Source of the DNA: JASGCK01 sp031538565
Lineage (GTDB): Bacteria > Pseudomonadota > Gammaproteobacteria > Burkholderiales > Burkholderiaceae_C
Reading direction: 5' to 3'
DNA: 33,315 bases
NCBI GenBank assembly: GCA_031538565.1
Contig: JAVKLS010000052.1
Span: 1-33,315, forward strand
The notes beneath the pieces are model-generated. The model did not search any database and was not told the origin of the DNA. It was given only the letters and a program-made list of their open reading frames with translations. The position numbers and the translations under genes were made by a program. Position 1 is the stretch's first letter; the number at the start of each line of letters is the position of its first letter. Shown here piece after piece: positions 15,569 to 22,657 of this stretch.

Positions 15569-17272
15569 CTAGGCTGTGTACAAATCCAGAACTGCACCTT
15601 TGCTTGCGCTAGAGGCATTAAACGCAAACTTAGCTTGCACCCCGCGTGTATAGCGTGGTTTTGGTTTGACCCACGCGGCGCGGCGTTTGGCAAGCGTCGC
15701 TGCATCGACGTTTAGCTCTAAGAGCAATTGCTTGGCATCGATGGTGACGCTATCTCCGTTTTCGATGAGTGCGATATTGCCACCTTCATACGCTTCGGGC
15801 GAAACATGACCCACGACCATACCCCATGTGCCACCGCTAAAACGCCCGTCGGTGATAAGACCAACCGTCTCGCCCAATCCTGCACCAATGAGTGCCCCTG
15901 TAGGCGCCAGCATCTCTGGCATTCCAGGTCCGCCTTTGGGGCCGAGGTAGCGCAGCACCATCACGTCGCCGTGCGTAATCTTTCCATCCAAAATGGCCTT
16001 GAGTGCGGATTGCTCATCATCAAAACATTTGGCTGGACCGGTGATGACGGGATTTTTAAGTCCTGAAATTTTGGCGACTGCGCCTTCAGGCGATAGATTG
16101 CCCTTCAAAATGGCGAGATGTCCTTCGGCGTAGAGGGCTTTGTCAATGGTGCGAATCACCTCTTGATCGGTGCGCGGAACGCGGGGCACATCCTGCAAAA
16201 CTTCAGCAATTGTTTTGCCAGAGATCGTGCTGCAATCACCGTGCAGCAAGCCCGCTTCTAGCAACACTTTCATTACTTGCGGGATGCCGCCAGCACGGTG
16301 CAAATCGACTGCCAGATATTTTCCTGATGGTTTGAGGTCGCAAATCACAGGCGTTTTTTTACGCATACGCTCAAAATCATCAATCGTGAACTCGACGCCC
16401 GCAGCGTGTGCAATCGCAAGAAAATGCAAAACGGCGTTAGTCGATCCCCCCGTTGCCATAATGACTGCCACCGCATTTTCTAATGCCTTTTTAGTCACGA
16501 TATCGCGCGGCTTGAGGTCAAGTTGAATGGCGTTCATCAAAACCCGCGCCGATTCTTTGGCTGAGTTTTGTTTTTCGTCGTGCGGATTTGCCATTGTGGA
16601 CGAGTAGGGTAGCGATAGCCCCAGTGCCTCGAAGGCCGAGCTCATGGTGTTTGCCGTGTACATCCCGCCGCAAGAGCCGGATCCTGGAACGGCGCGCATT
16701 TCAATTTCACGCAAATCTGCGTCGCTCAGTTTGCCCGCAGAGTTTTGCCCGACAGCTTCAAATACGCTGACGATATTGAGGTCTTGTCCGTTGTATCGCC
16801 CTGGCAAAATTGTGCCGCCGTACACGTAAATGGCAGGAACATTGGCACGCAACATACCCATCATGCCGCCGGGCATATTTTTGTCGCAACCACCCACCAC
16901 CACCACGCCATCCATCCACTGACCTTGCACGCAAGTCTCGATGCAGTCACTAATGACTTCACGTGAGACTAGCGAATACTTCATACCTTCCGTGCCCATT
17001 GCCATGCCATCAGAGATAGTTGGCGTGCCAAAAATTTGAGCATTACCCCCAGCTTCTTCAATACCGGCAACAGCAGCATCGGCTAGTTTTTGCAATCCAC
17101 TATTGCAAGGCGTAATGGTGCTGTGCCCATTGGCAACACCAATCATGGGTTTGCCAAAATCGCCCTCGGTGTAACCCATGGCGTAGTACATGGAGCGATT
17201 GGGGGCGCGTGATTTTCCTTGCGTAATGGCGTCGGAGCGCAAATTTTTGAAATGGATTTTGTGTTCGGTCAT
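15569..17272 (-). CDS. ilvD: Dihydroxy-acid dehydratase IlvD
   Basis: This protein (567 residues from the chosen start) dehydrates 2,3-dihydroxy-isovalerate and -3-methylvalerate in the branched-chain amino-acid pathway. Fe-S ligands of the family are visible: Cys56 (TITPCNSG), Cys129 (GGCDKNMPGG, with Lys131) and Cys201 (GSGSCGGMYTANTM). The length fits the shorter form, about 560 residues. The frame stays open upstream to a TTG at 17338, but the conserved protein begins at the ATG at 17272 (TEHKIHFKNLRSDAIT), so that start is used. There is no Shine-Dalgarno sequence before it. Other ilv genes are not nearby, so the gene appears to stand alone. Confidence 0.95.
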   Translation of the reverse strand: MTEHKIHFKNLRSDAITQGKSRAPNRSMYYAMGYTEGDFGKPMIGVANGHSTITPCNSGLQKLADAAVAGIEEAGGNAQIFGTPTISDGMAMGTEGMKYSLVSREVISDCIETCVQGQWMDGVVVVGGCDKNMPGGMMGMLRANVPAIYVYGGTILPGRYNGQDLNIVSVFEAVGQNSAGKLSDADLREIEMRAVPGSGSCGGMYTANTMSSAFEALGLSLPYSSTMANPHDEKQNSAKESARVLMNAIQLDLKPRDIVTKKALENAVAVIMATGGSTNAVLHFLAIAHAAGVEFTIDDFERMRKKTPVICDLKPSGKYLAVDLHRAGGIPQVMKVLLEAGLLHGDCSTISGKTIAEVLQDVPRVPRTDQEVIRTIDKALYAEGHLAILKGNLSPEGAVAKISGLKNPVITGPAKCFDDEQSALKAILDGKITHGDVMVLRYLGPKGGPGMPEMLAPTGALIGAGLGETVGLITDGRFSGGTWGMVVGHVSPEAYEGGNIALIENGDSVTIDAKQLLLELNVDAATLAKRRAAWVKPKPRYTRGVQAKFAFNASSASKGAVLDLYTA

Positions 17273-17436
17273 ATTGGAGGATGTTTTGCTGTGATAACGG
17301 ATAGGAAGCTCTGCCGCATAGGTCAGATTATGGTTCAAATTTTTGGGTGTCTCAGACCCGAAACCCCCTCCAATTTCTCGGGCACCTTGTCGTAGCCAAC
17401 AGAAGGAGTCGGATCGGGTATTACTACAATCGATTT

Positions 17437-19035
17437 ATGTTTCGTAAGCGTCTAACTTTTTCGCTGATTTGCTTAGCTGTTGCATCCTTGCTTCAAGGTT
17501 TGTTGGCTTGGTGGGCGATAGACTCGGCATCGACCCAGATTGTCCAGGGGCGCTTGGCCAGTGACTTGCTCAAAGGCCATCTCCAGCTTTCAAACACCAA
17601 GCAACGCCTGCGCAGTTGGACCTTGCAAGCCTTGCTCGATGCCGATGCTTCTCCCGCCCAGCGCGATCAATACATCGCGGATATGCGCAAGACTTTGAGC
17701 AATTTGGAAGCCTTGGCTCAGCGAGCTGCTGAACTGGACATCGATGACGCACAAAAGCAAAAAGAGTGGCAACAGCGACGCGGCACTTTTTCTATTTTGC
17801 TCAGCAGCATCCAAAATCTTGATTACGCCTTGCACCACATCAAGACCTTGCCCAAAGGTGCGGACTCTGGCGCAACATGGCGTGCCATCAATCGGGTTTT
17901 TGACACCTCCGAAGGACAAGACCTGCGTCAAATCGTGGCTCAGACCATCGCCCACGAGCAATCGGCCGTCGACCGCGAAAGAGCGGCTGCAGACAGCGCG
18001 CTGATCAGGTTGGCGGGGGGTGTTTTGCTGGCAACGACGGGCATTGCCGGCATGGCCGTGGCACTGGCAATTTACTTTGCCCGTGCACTGCGACAGCCAC
18101 TAAAGGACTTGACCGAAGGTGCTTCAGCCTTGCAACAGGGACAGCTTGAGCACAGGATGAAGGTGCAAGGTGCTGATGAGTTTTCCAGCGTCGCCCAAAC
18201 GCTCAACGCCATGGCCGAAGAGCTGCAGGCGCACCGAATGCGCGAAACACAAAAACGCTATGACTTGGAACAGCAGGTGCAATTGCGCACAGTAGAGTTG
18301 AAACAAGCGCTTGCAGATTTGCAGCGCAGCGATACCTCACGCCGTCAATTGTTTGCCGATATCAGTCACGAACTGCGCACCCCCACCACGGCCATTTTGG
18401 GCGAAGCTGAAATTGCCCTGCGCGGACAGACTAAATCGGTCAAAGAGCATGAAGAATCTTTGCAGCGCATCGCCAAAACCGCCAAACAGCTAAGCACCGT
18501 GATTTCCGACTTGCTTACCATGTCGCTTAGTGATTCGCAATCTTTGACGATTCAACTGCAACAAACCAACGCCAGCACATTGATCAAAGATGCGATGGAG
18601 CAAGTTCAAGCCATGGCCCATGAAAAAATGATGACACTCCACTGGACGTCTTTAGCATCTGGTGATCCGAGCATCTGTTGTGATGGCGTGCGTATTTGTC
18701 AAACGCTGGTGCTGCTGCTCGACAACGCCATACGCTATGCAAACGTCGGCGGGCAGATTTGGCTCCAAACCGATGTGGCGCAAGGGCGGCATTGGGTCGT
18801 TCGTATCAAAGACGACGGCATTGGCATTTCAACCGAGGAATTGCCCCGCATTTTTGAGCGCCATTTTCGGGGCGAACAAGCGCGGTGTCACCGTGCCGAT
18901 GGCGTTGGGTTGGGTTTATCGTTGGCGTTGGCTTTGGTTCGCGCGCACGGCGGCACCTTGGAGCTGGAATCTGTTTTGGGACTAGGCACCACGGCAATCC
19001 TTCGATTGCCATTGAATCAAAAAGACACTGTATGA
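17437..19035 (+). CDS. Sensor histidine kinase of a two-component system
   Basis: This protein (532 residues from the ATG at 17437) is an inner-membrane histidine kinase. Membrane segment 1 is at about 8-28 and segment 2 at about 192-214. The roughly 160-residue helical periplasmic part between them looks like a four-helix-bundle sensor. It is followed by a HAMP linker (215-267), a short coiled coil, the HisKA box ADISHELRTPTTAILGE with His311, the N box LLLDNAIRYA with Asn430, DDGIGIS (459-465) and a GVGLGLSLALALVRAHGG box. The frame extends up to a GTG at 17347, but the sequence before Met at 17437 does not look like a normal N-terminus. The stop overlaps the regulator start (ATGA). The signal sensed is unknown. 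Confidence 0.92.
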   Translation: MFRKRLTFSLICLAVASLLQGLLAWWAIDSASTQIVQGRLASDLLKGHLQLSNTKQRLRSWTLQALLDADASPAQRDQYIADMRKTLSNLEALAQRAAELDIDDAQKQKEWQQRRGTFSILLSSIQNLDYALHHIKTLPKGADSGATWRAINRVFDTSEGQDLRQIVAQTIAHEQSAVDRERAAADSALIRLAGGVLLATTGIAGMAVALAIYFARALRQPLKDLTEGASALQQGQLEHRMKVQGADEFSSVAQTLNAMAEELQAHRMRETQKRYDLEQQVQLRTVELKQALADLQRSDTSRRQLFADISHELRTPTTAILGEAEIALRGQTKSVKEHEESLQRIAKTAKQLSTVISDLLTMSLSDSQSLTIQLQQTNASTLIKDAMEQVQAMAHEKMMTLHWTSLASGDPSICCDGVRICQTLVLLLDNAIRYANVGGQIWLQTDVAQGRHWVVRIKDDGIGISTEELPRIFERHFRGEQARCHRADGVGLGLSLALALVRAHGGTLELESVLGLGTTAILRLPLNQKDTV

Positions 19036-19730
19036 ACATCTTGGTTGTGGAGGATGACCGCCGCGTTTCAGACTTTCTCGAACGCGGATTGCGCGCCGAA
19101 GGACACATCGTGCATGTGGCACGCACGGGGCCGGAGGGGCTCGCCTGCGCGCATCAATTGCATCGCGATCACCACAACAACACCAACCCCTCATTGATTT
19201 TGCTGGACGTGATGCTGCCAGGCATTAGTGGCATCGAAGTCTGCCAAAACCTAAGGGCGGCACGTGTGAACATCCCCGTTCTCATGCTGTCCGCCCTTGG
19301 AACTGTTGGGGACCGAGTTGCTGGACTGCGCACGGGCGCAGATGATTATTTGACGAAACCTTTTTCATTCGAAGAATTGCTCGCCCGCATGGAGGCTTTG
19401 GCACGCCGCAGTGCAAGGGGAGGGCATCTGGCGCCTGAAAAACTGGAGGTTCATGATTTGGCCATGGATTTGAGCGCCATGCGCGTCTCAAGAAATGGTG
19501 TGCCAATTGAGTTAACCGCCAGAGAATTGGCGCTGCTTGAGCTGATGATGCGCCACCCTGGACGGATCTTCAGTCGAGAGCGCATTTTGTCCAATGTATG
19601 GGGGACTTACGAAGACCCGTTGACGAATGTGGTGGATGTTTACATCCGCCGCTTGCGCAGCAAAATTGACGATGATCATGCGCGAACATTGATCCACACG
19701 GTTAGAGGCCTGGGGTATCGGCTGGAGTAA
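19032..19730 (+). CDS. OmpR-family response regulator
   Basis: This 232-residue protein is the partner of the kinase directly upstream, with a 4-nt overlap of stop and start. The receiver domain shows Glu7-Asp8-Asp9, phosphoacceptor Asp59 (LILLDVMLPGISG) and Lys109 (DDYLTKPF). About 12 extra residues rich in His and Asn (HRDHHNNTN, about 44-52) precede the Asp59 strand, longer than in typical members. The C-terminal winged helix has ELTARELALLELMMRHPG, SRERILSNVWG and VVDVYIRRLRSKIDD, then HTVRGLGYRLE. The kinase-first gene order is less common than regulator-first. Phased direct repeats suited to this family start 6 nt after its stop and precede the next gene, its most likely target. Confidence 0.93.
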   Translation: MNILVVEDDRRVSDFLERGLRAEGHIVHVARTGPEGLACAHQLHRDHHNNTNPSLILLDVMLPGISGIEVCQNLRAARVNIPVLMLSALGTVGDRVAGLRTGADDYLTKPFSFEELLARMEALARRSARGGHLAPEKLEVHDLAMDLSAMRVSRNGVPIELTARELALLELMMRHPGRIFSRERILSNVWGTYEDPLTNVVDVYIRRLRSKIDDDHARTLIHTVRGLGYRLE

Positions 19731-19735
19731 CGATT

Positions 19736-19775
19736 GTTCATCTGCCGTTCATAAATTCATGAGGGCATCGTTCAT
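19736..19775 (+). promoter_or_regulatory. Phased GTTCAT repeats: candidate response-regulator binding sites
   Basis: GTTCAT occurs at 19736-19741 and 19747-19752, separated by CTGCC. This gives a hexamer-N5-hexamer box with an 11-bp period, the layout bound by dimers of PhoP/PhoB/OmpR-type regulators. A third GTTCAT is at 19770-19775, and a near copy ATTCAT at 19755-19760. The array lies about 34 bp upstream of the -35 of the exported-protein gene, a position suitable for activation. Confidence 0.5.
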
Positions 19776-19797
19776 GTTGAAACCACACAATTGCTGC

Positions 19798-19836
19798 GTG
19801 ATCTGAGTTTGATCACACATTGCATTGTTCTATTAT
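19798..19836 (+). promoter_or_regulatory. Promoter of the exported NTF2-like gene with overlapping inverted repeat
   Basis: TTGATC (19809-19814) and TATTAT (19831-19836), 16 bp apart, make a plausible sigma-70 promoter, with a start near 19843 and a leader of about 24 nt. GTGATC-N7-GATCAC (19798-19816) is a perfect 6-bp inverted repeat that covers the -35, a place where a repressor would block the polymerase. Confidence 0.45.
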
Positions 19837-19866
19837 TTTTTAACACTTAAACAAAAGGATGACATG

Positions 19867-20448
19867 ATGACCCTCTTGCAAAAAAGCCGTCGCGCGGTGC
19901 TGGTTTTATCTCTTACTGCCGCTTCCGCGTCGACAATGGCGTTCAGCGCCATAACCACCAACACCAACACCAACATCACCGAGGCAGAGGTGAAAGCGGC
20001 CCAAGATGGCTGGGGCAAGGCATTGATTCAAATCAGTGACGATTACACCAGCGGCGGCATCAGCAAAGCAAAAGCAACCGCCAATGCCGTACTGGACGCG
20101 GCCTACGGCTACAACATGGGCGTTGTCTTGTTCAAACCCACGCTCGCACACGGCGAGCAAACCTTCCGCACAACAAAGGCTGGTGCGCTGTCGTATTTCG
20201 TGGGCGATGACAAGGCCTACTCTGGAGACAGTGGTTTTGCGCTCAAAGGCTGGAAGAAATACGAATACAAAAACGCTGGCGTCTACATTAATGGCGATTT
20301 GGCATTGACACAAGGTCATGTCATCTTGACGGACAAAGACGGGAAAGTAACCACCGTTGACAAAACTTGGGGATTCAAAAAGGACGGAAAGGGGCAACTA
20401 CGCATCGTTTTGCATCACTCCTCTTTGCCCTACCAACCAAGCAAATGA
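19867..20448 (+). CDS. Exported NTF2/SnoaL-like small protein of unknown function
   Basis: This protein (193 residues) has an N-terminal signal peptide (MTLLQKSRRAVLVLSLTAAS, cleavage near residue 26-28) and is predicted to be periplasmic or secreted. The mature part has ITEAEVKAAQDGWGKALIQI, YGYNMGVVLFKPT, EQTFRTTKAGALSYFVGDD, GVYINGDLALTQGHVILTDKDG and a conserved end LHHSSLPYQ. This resembles a family of exported NTF2/SnoaL-fold proteins sometimes labelled phosphoribosyl-AMP cyclohydrolase, but the cysteine and metal motifs of HisI are absent. In-frame ATGs occur at 19864 and 19867; AGGA (19856-19859) gives the better 7-nt spacing to the second. Its place after a two-component system, with phased repeats in its promoter, suggests it is a regulated output or an accessory of that system. 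Function is unknown. Confidence 0.82.
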   Translation: MTLLQKSRRAVLVLSLTAASASTMAFSAITTNTNTNITEAEVKAAQDGWGKALIQISDDYTSGGISKAKATANAVLDAAYGYNMGVVLFKPTLAHGEQTFRTTKAGALSYFVGDDKAYSGDSGFALKGWKKYEYKNAGVYINGDLALTQGHVILTDKDGKVTTVDKTWGFKKDGKGQLRIVLHHSSLPYQPSK

Positions 20449-20460
20449 TGTGGCGCTAAC

Positions 20461-20590
20461 AGATTCTTAAGGACATTCTGCATAACCCTATTCCGTTCGG
20501 ACTGAGCCTGTCGAAGTCCTTGGTTTGATTAGAACCACCTTTCGACAAGCTCAAGGTGAACGGAGTTTTGCACAGGTTCCTTAAGAATCA
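20461..20590. repeat. REP/MITE-like 130-bp imperfect palindrome
   Basis: The outer arms are AGATTCTTAAGGA (20461-20473) and TCCTTAAGAATCA (20578-20590), which are complementary over 12 bp. The inner arms are CCGTTCGGACTGAGCCTG plus TCGAAG (20493-20516) and CTTTCGACAAGCTCAAGG plus TGAACGG (20539-20563). The apex is about 22 nt. The inner part resembles an abundant intergenic palindrome family that I recall from Comamonadaceae and other proteobacteria (TTCGACAAGCTCAG and GAACGG cores). There is no coding capacity. It could act as a bidirectional RNA hairpin or be a non-autonomous mobile repeat. Confidence 0.7.
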
Positions 20591-20605
20591 CTCATCCGAG
20601 CACAC

Positions 20606-20642
20606 TGCGGCCTGTTTCTTCTCACCAAAGATGCAGGCCGCA
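20606..20642 (+). terminator. Stem-loop, possible terminator of the kinase/regulator/exported-protein unit
   Basis: TGCGGCCTG (20606-20614) and CAGGCCGCA (20634-20642) are perfectly complementary over 9 bp, mostly G/C, with a 19-nt loop, followed by TTTGTATTTG. The long loop and interrupted T tract make it less than ideal, but it is the strongest simple hairpin in this gap. Confidence 0.4.
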
Positions 20643-20748
20643 TTTGTATTTGCTTGCGCCGTGAAATCGGAATAACTTCAAGTCCACGATTCGTTGAACT
20701 GAGTTGGCAGCGTTATTGGGACTTGTCTTGAGCTTTAAGCGACAACGG

Positions 20749-20785
20749 CATTAGCTTTGGCTAATGACTCGCTCAAAAATAAAAT
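20749..20785 (+). promoter_or_regulatory. Candidate oxc promoter with 18-bp palindromic operator
   Basis: CATTAGCTTTGGCTAATG (20749-20766) has perfect 7-bp arms around TTTG. It overlaps TTGGCT (20757-20762), a possible -35 that stands 17 bp from TAAAAT (20780-20785). Transcription would start near 20792, leaving a leader of about 65 nt before oxc. The overlap suggests repression when the operator is occupied; the regulator is not encoded next to it. Confidence 0.45.
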
Positions 20786-20856
20786 ACAGTAGATGTGCAG
20801 TGTGAGCCTTTCTTACACCCTACTGGATTTGATTTTTTAACGCATTGAAACTTGTT

Positions 20857-22593
20857 ATGTCCAACACCAGCTATACCGCAGACGACACCATTGATGGCTT
20901 TCAGCTCATCATTGAGGGGCTCAAACTAAACGGCATCAAAAACATTTACTGCGTGCCAGGCATTCCCATTACCGACTTGTCGCGCAAGATGCAAAAAGAA
21001 GGCCTTCGCGTCATCTCTTTTCGGCACGAGCAGCATGCGGGCAATGCCGCCGCCGCCGAAGGTTTTTTGACCAAGTTGCCAGGCGTGGCGCTTACGGTCT
21101 CAGCACCTGGTTTTTTAAACGGCTTGACGGCGCTGGCCAACGCTACCACCAATTGTTTCCCCATGATCCTCATCAGCGGCTCATCTGAGCGTGAAATTGT
21201 GGATTTGCAGCAAGGCGACTACGAAGAAATGGATCAATTGGCCATTGCTAAGCCCTTGTGTAAGGCTGCGTTCCGCGTTTTGCACGCTGAAGATATTGGT
21301 GTGGGCATTGCCCGTGCCATTCGCGCTGCCGTTTCGGGTCGCCCAGGTGGTGTGTATTTAGATTTGCCCGCCAAACTCATGCCGCAAGAAATGCCAGCGG
21401 CCGCAGGGATGGCTTCGCTTATTCAAGTGGTCGATGCTGCGCCTGCGCAAATTCCATCGCCTGACAGCGTGCAGCGCGCCGTGGCCTTGCTCAAAGGTGC
21501 CAAGCGCCCCTTGATCATTTTGGGCAAAGGCGCCGCCTACGCACAAGCCGACGCTGCGGTGAAAGACTTAGTCGAGAGCAGCGGCATTCCCTACTTGCCC
21601 ATGTCCATGGCCAAGGGCTTGCTGCCTGACACGCACGCTTTGTGCGCCTCCGCCGCGCGTTCTTACGTGCTGGCCGAGGCAGATGTGGTCATGTTAGTGG
21701 GCGCGCGTCTAAACTGGTTGCTCTCGCACGGTAAAGGCAAAACATGGGGTGGCAAAACCCCTGCCAATGCGCCCGCCAATCGTCAATTCATTCAAATCGA
21801 CATTTCTCCCACCGAAGCCGATAGCAATGTCGCTATTGCGGCTCCTGTGGTCGGGGATATTGGCTCTTGCGTGGCTGAGTTGGCTAAAGCTATCAAGGCA
21901 TCTGGCTTGCCAAAACCCTCCGCCGAGTGGACAAGTCCTGTGTTTGAAAAGCGCGACACCAATGTCGCCAAGATGGCGCAAACCTTGACGGCTAACCCGT
22001 CACCCATGAATTTTCAAAGCGCCCTGGGTGTCATTAAGCAAACCATGAAGGCGCACCCCAACACCATTTTGGTCAACGAGGGCGCGAATGCTTTGGACTT
22101 CACTCGCAGTATTGTGGATATGTATCAACCCCGCAAGCGTTTGGATGTGGGCACTTGGGGAATCATGGGCATCGGGATGGGTTTTGCCGTGGCCGCCGCG
22201 GTCAGCACTGGCGAGCAAGTCTTGGCGGTTGAGGGCGACAGCGCCTTTGGCTTTAGCGGCATGGAGGTTGAAACCGTGTGCCGCTACAAACTTCCCGTTT
22301 GCATTGTCATTTTGAACAACAACGGCATTTACAAAGGCACTGATAAAAACCTAAGCGGCGGCGAGGACGTGGCACCCACTTTGTTCGTTAAAGACGCGCG
22401 TTACGACTTGATGATGCAAGCCTTTGGTGGTGTGGGCGTCACAGTTAAAACCCCCGCCGAATTGGACGCTGCGATTCAAGCTGCATTCGCGTCTCGCAAG
22501 CCGACCTTGATTAACGCGGTGATTGATGAAGCCGCAGGCACCGAGAGTGGTCGCATCACCAGCCTTAACCCCACAGCAGCCAAAAAAGCGTAA
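20857..22593 (+). CDS. oxc: Oxalyl-CoA decarboxylase
   Basis: This 578-residue ThDP enzyme converts oxalyl-CoA to formyl-CoA and CO2 in the cytoplasm. Domain order is the usual PYR, central and PP domains. The N-terminal RHEQHAGNAAAAEGF has the cofactor-activating Glu58, and the C-terminal EGDSAFGFSGMEVETVCRYK plus ILNNNGIYKG is the GD...NN ThDP/Mg motif. Length and sequence style match Oxalobacter-type Oxc (about 568 residues). 2-Hydroxyacyl-CoA lyases are close relatives, but the downstream formyl-CoA transferase settles the role. The frame is open to a TTG at 20845; the ATG at 20857 is preferred. No strong ribosome binding site is visible. It is the first gene of an apparent five-gene unit with frc and tctCBA. 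Confidence 0.93.
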   Translation: MSNTSYTADDTIDGFQLIIEGLKLNGIKNIYCVPGIPITDLSRKMQKEGLRVISFRHEQHAGNAAAAEGFLTKLPGVALTVSAPGFLNGLTALANATTNCFPMILISGSSEREIVDLQQGDYEEMDQLAIAKPLCKAAFRVLHAEDIGVGIARAIRAAVSGRPGGVYLDLPAKLMPQEMPAAAGMASLIQVVDAAPAQIPSPDSVQRAVALLKGAKRPLIILGKGAAYAQADAAVKDLVESSGIPYLPMSMAKGLLPDTHALCASAARSYVLAEADVVMLVGARLNWLLSHGKGKTWGGKTPANAPANRQFIQIDISPTEADSNVAIAAPVVGDIGSCVAELAKAIKASGLPKPSAEWTSPVFEKRDTNVAKMAQTLTANPSPMNFQSALGVIKQTMKAHPNTILVNEGANALDFTRSIVDMYQPRKRLDVGTWGIMGIGMGFAVAAAVSTGEQVLAVEGDSAFGFSGMEVETVCRYKLPVCIVILNNNGIYKGTDKNLSGGEDVAPTLFVKDARYDLMMQAFGGVGVTVKTPAELDAAIQAAFASRKPTLINAVIDEAAGTESGRITSLNPTAAKKA

Positions 22594-22657
22594 ATCCGCT
22601 AATGGATGTTTTTTTCTAATTTCGTTTACTTTCATTTTCTAATACCAGGAGATATTC

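Larger units (their letters stand above)
20449..20856. other. 408-bp gene-free stretch between the exported-protein gene and oxc
   Basis: No credible coding sequence is seen on either strand. The stretch holds a 130-bp imperfect palindrome (20461-20590), a perfect 9-bp stem-loop (20606-20642), and a candidate oxc promoter with palindrome (20749-20785). Nothing recognisable was found in 20643-20748. The last about 70 bp before oxc form an A/T-rich leader without a clear Shine-Dalgarno sequence. Confidence 0.7.

Noticed and set aside
17276..17304. GGAGG followed directly by ATG on the plus strand, giving a 7-codon frame before the kinase gene
   Set aside because: The ribosome binding site touches the ATG without spacing and the frame is trivial; it is more likely chance in the ilvD start region.
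17273..17338. Longer ilvD start at a TTG (17338)
   Set aside because: The added 22 residues are not part of the conserved protein, and the ATG at 17272 begins exactly where family members start.
18885..19031. Longer response-regulator start inside the kinase gene
   Set aside because: The extra 49 residues are out-of-frame kinase codons; the receiver domain starts at the ATG at 19032.
19867..20448. Phosphoribosyl-AMP cyclohydrolase as name for the exported protein
   Set aside because: The HisI zinc-cysteine motifs are absent and there is a signal peptide; the sequence fits an exported NTF2/SnoaL-like family instead.
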